DNA from: Candidatus Methanophagales archaeon
Lineage (GTDB): Archaea > Halobacteriota > Syntropharchaeia > Alkanophagales > Methanospirareceae
Assembly (NCBI GenBank): GCA_013139985.1
Contig: WSZT01000123.1
Coordinates: forward strand, 1 to 36,795
DNA length: 36,795 bases
Direction of reading: 5' to 3'
Under the pieces are notes generated by a model, which was not told the DNA's origin, did not search any database, and saw only the letters and a program-made list of their open reading frames with translations. A program made the position numbers and the translations under genes. Positions 36,586-36,795 of this stretch are shown in pieces. How positions within the stretch are numbered: the stretch's first letter is position 1; each line of letters begins with the position of its first letter.

Positions 36586-36795
36586 ATGCCCTACGAGAAA
36601 TTCAGGAAAGAGGTAGAGAGGATACTGGAAGAGAAAGCGGAACCGGTTACATGGAACGAGATAAAAGCGAGTTCGACAAAGCTAAAACAGAAAGCGCCGT
36701 ATCATGTGTATGTGCAGAAGCTACAGGGTGACATCGGGCTGGTGCGATTCAAACGTGGCCAGAAAACAGCTTGGGCATTACGGAAATGGTTTGAG
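36586..36795 (+). CDS. hypothetical protein, truncated by window end
   Basis: MPYEKFRKEVERILEEKAEPVTWNEIKASSTKLKQKAPYHVYVQKLQGDIGLVRFKRGQKTAWALRKWFE..., open to the window edge. Confidence 0.55.
   Translation, partial: MPYEKFRKEVERILEEKAEPVTWNEIKASSTKLKQKAPYHVYVQKLQGDIGLVRFKRGQKTAWALRKWFE

Overview
The window is archaeal chromosome, almost certainly from a methane- or alkane-metabolising euryarchaeon (ANME-1-like is my inference, not demonstrated). Support comes from co-occurring CfbD (F430 synthesis), a formylmethanofuran dehydrogenase operon transcribed fwdD-B-A-C, AtwA (Mcr component A2), beta-RFAP synthase (methanopterin), archaeal UbiA/DGGGP synthase, AglB and A-type ATPase subunits H-E-F. 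Other housekeeping genes are TyrRS, TopA, PEPCK, an Lrp/AsnC regulator, CoaD, an M24 peptidase, threonine synthase, ArgB, HemB and a COG3199-type NAD kinase. Between the conserved blocks lie several accessory or decayed patches. (i) At 1.4-2.9 kb a truncated AbiEi-type winged helix abuts a truncated HATPase regulator. (ii) At 12.98-13.24 kb there is an internally deleted alpha/beta-hydrolase remnant. (iii) A ~3 kb patch follows tRNA-Glu(CTC): a nuclease-like tail, a 14-aa Cys-containing micro-ORF with a strong Shine-Dalgarno and structured leader, an HsdR-N/transmembrane/coiled-coil chimera, a DUF6398 remnant, a decayed DDE transposase and a MITE-like element. (iv) At 24.4-25 kb there is a metallophosphoesterase remnant. 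(v) At 28.3-30.9 kb an endonuclease III-like protein and an alpha/alpha-toroid + PLD fusion lie divergent to a second HhH-GPD-like protein. Best candidates for something undescribed are the toroid-PLD/HhH module, the HsdR-N/TM chimera and the micropeptide locus. A dispersed AATCTGCGT-type inverted-repeat family is also visible in intergenic DNA. All calls come from reading sequence and ORF translations; no searches were run.
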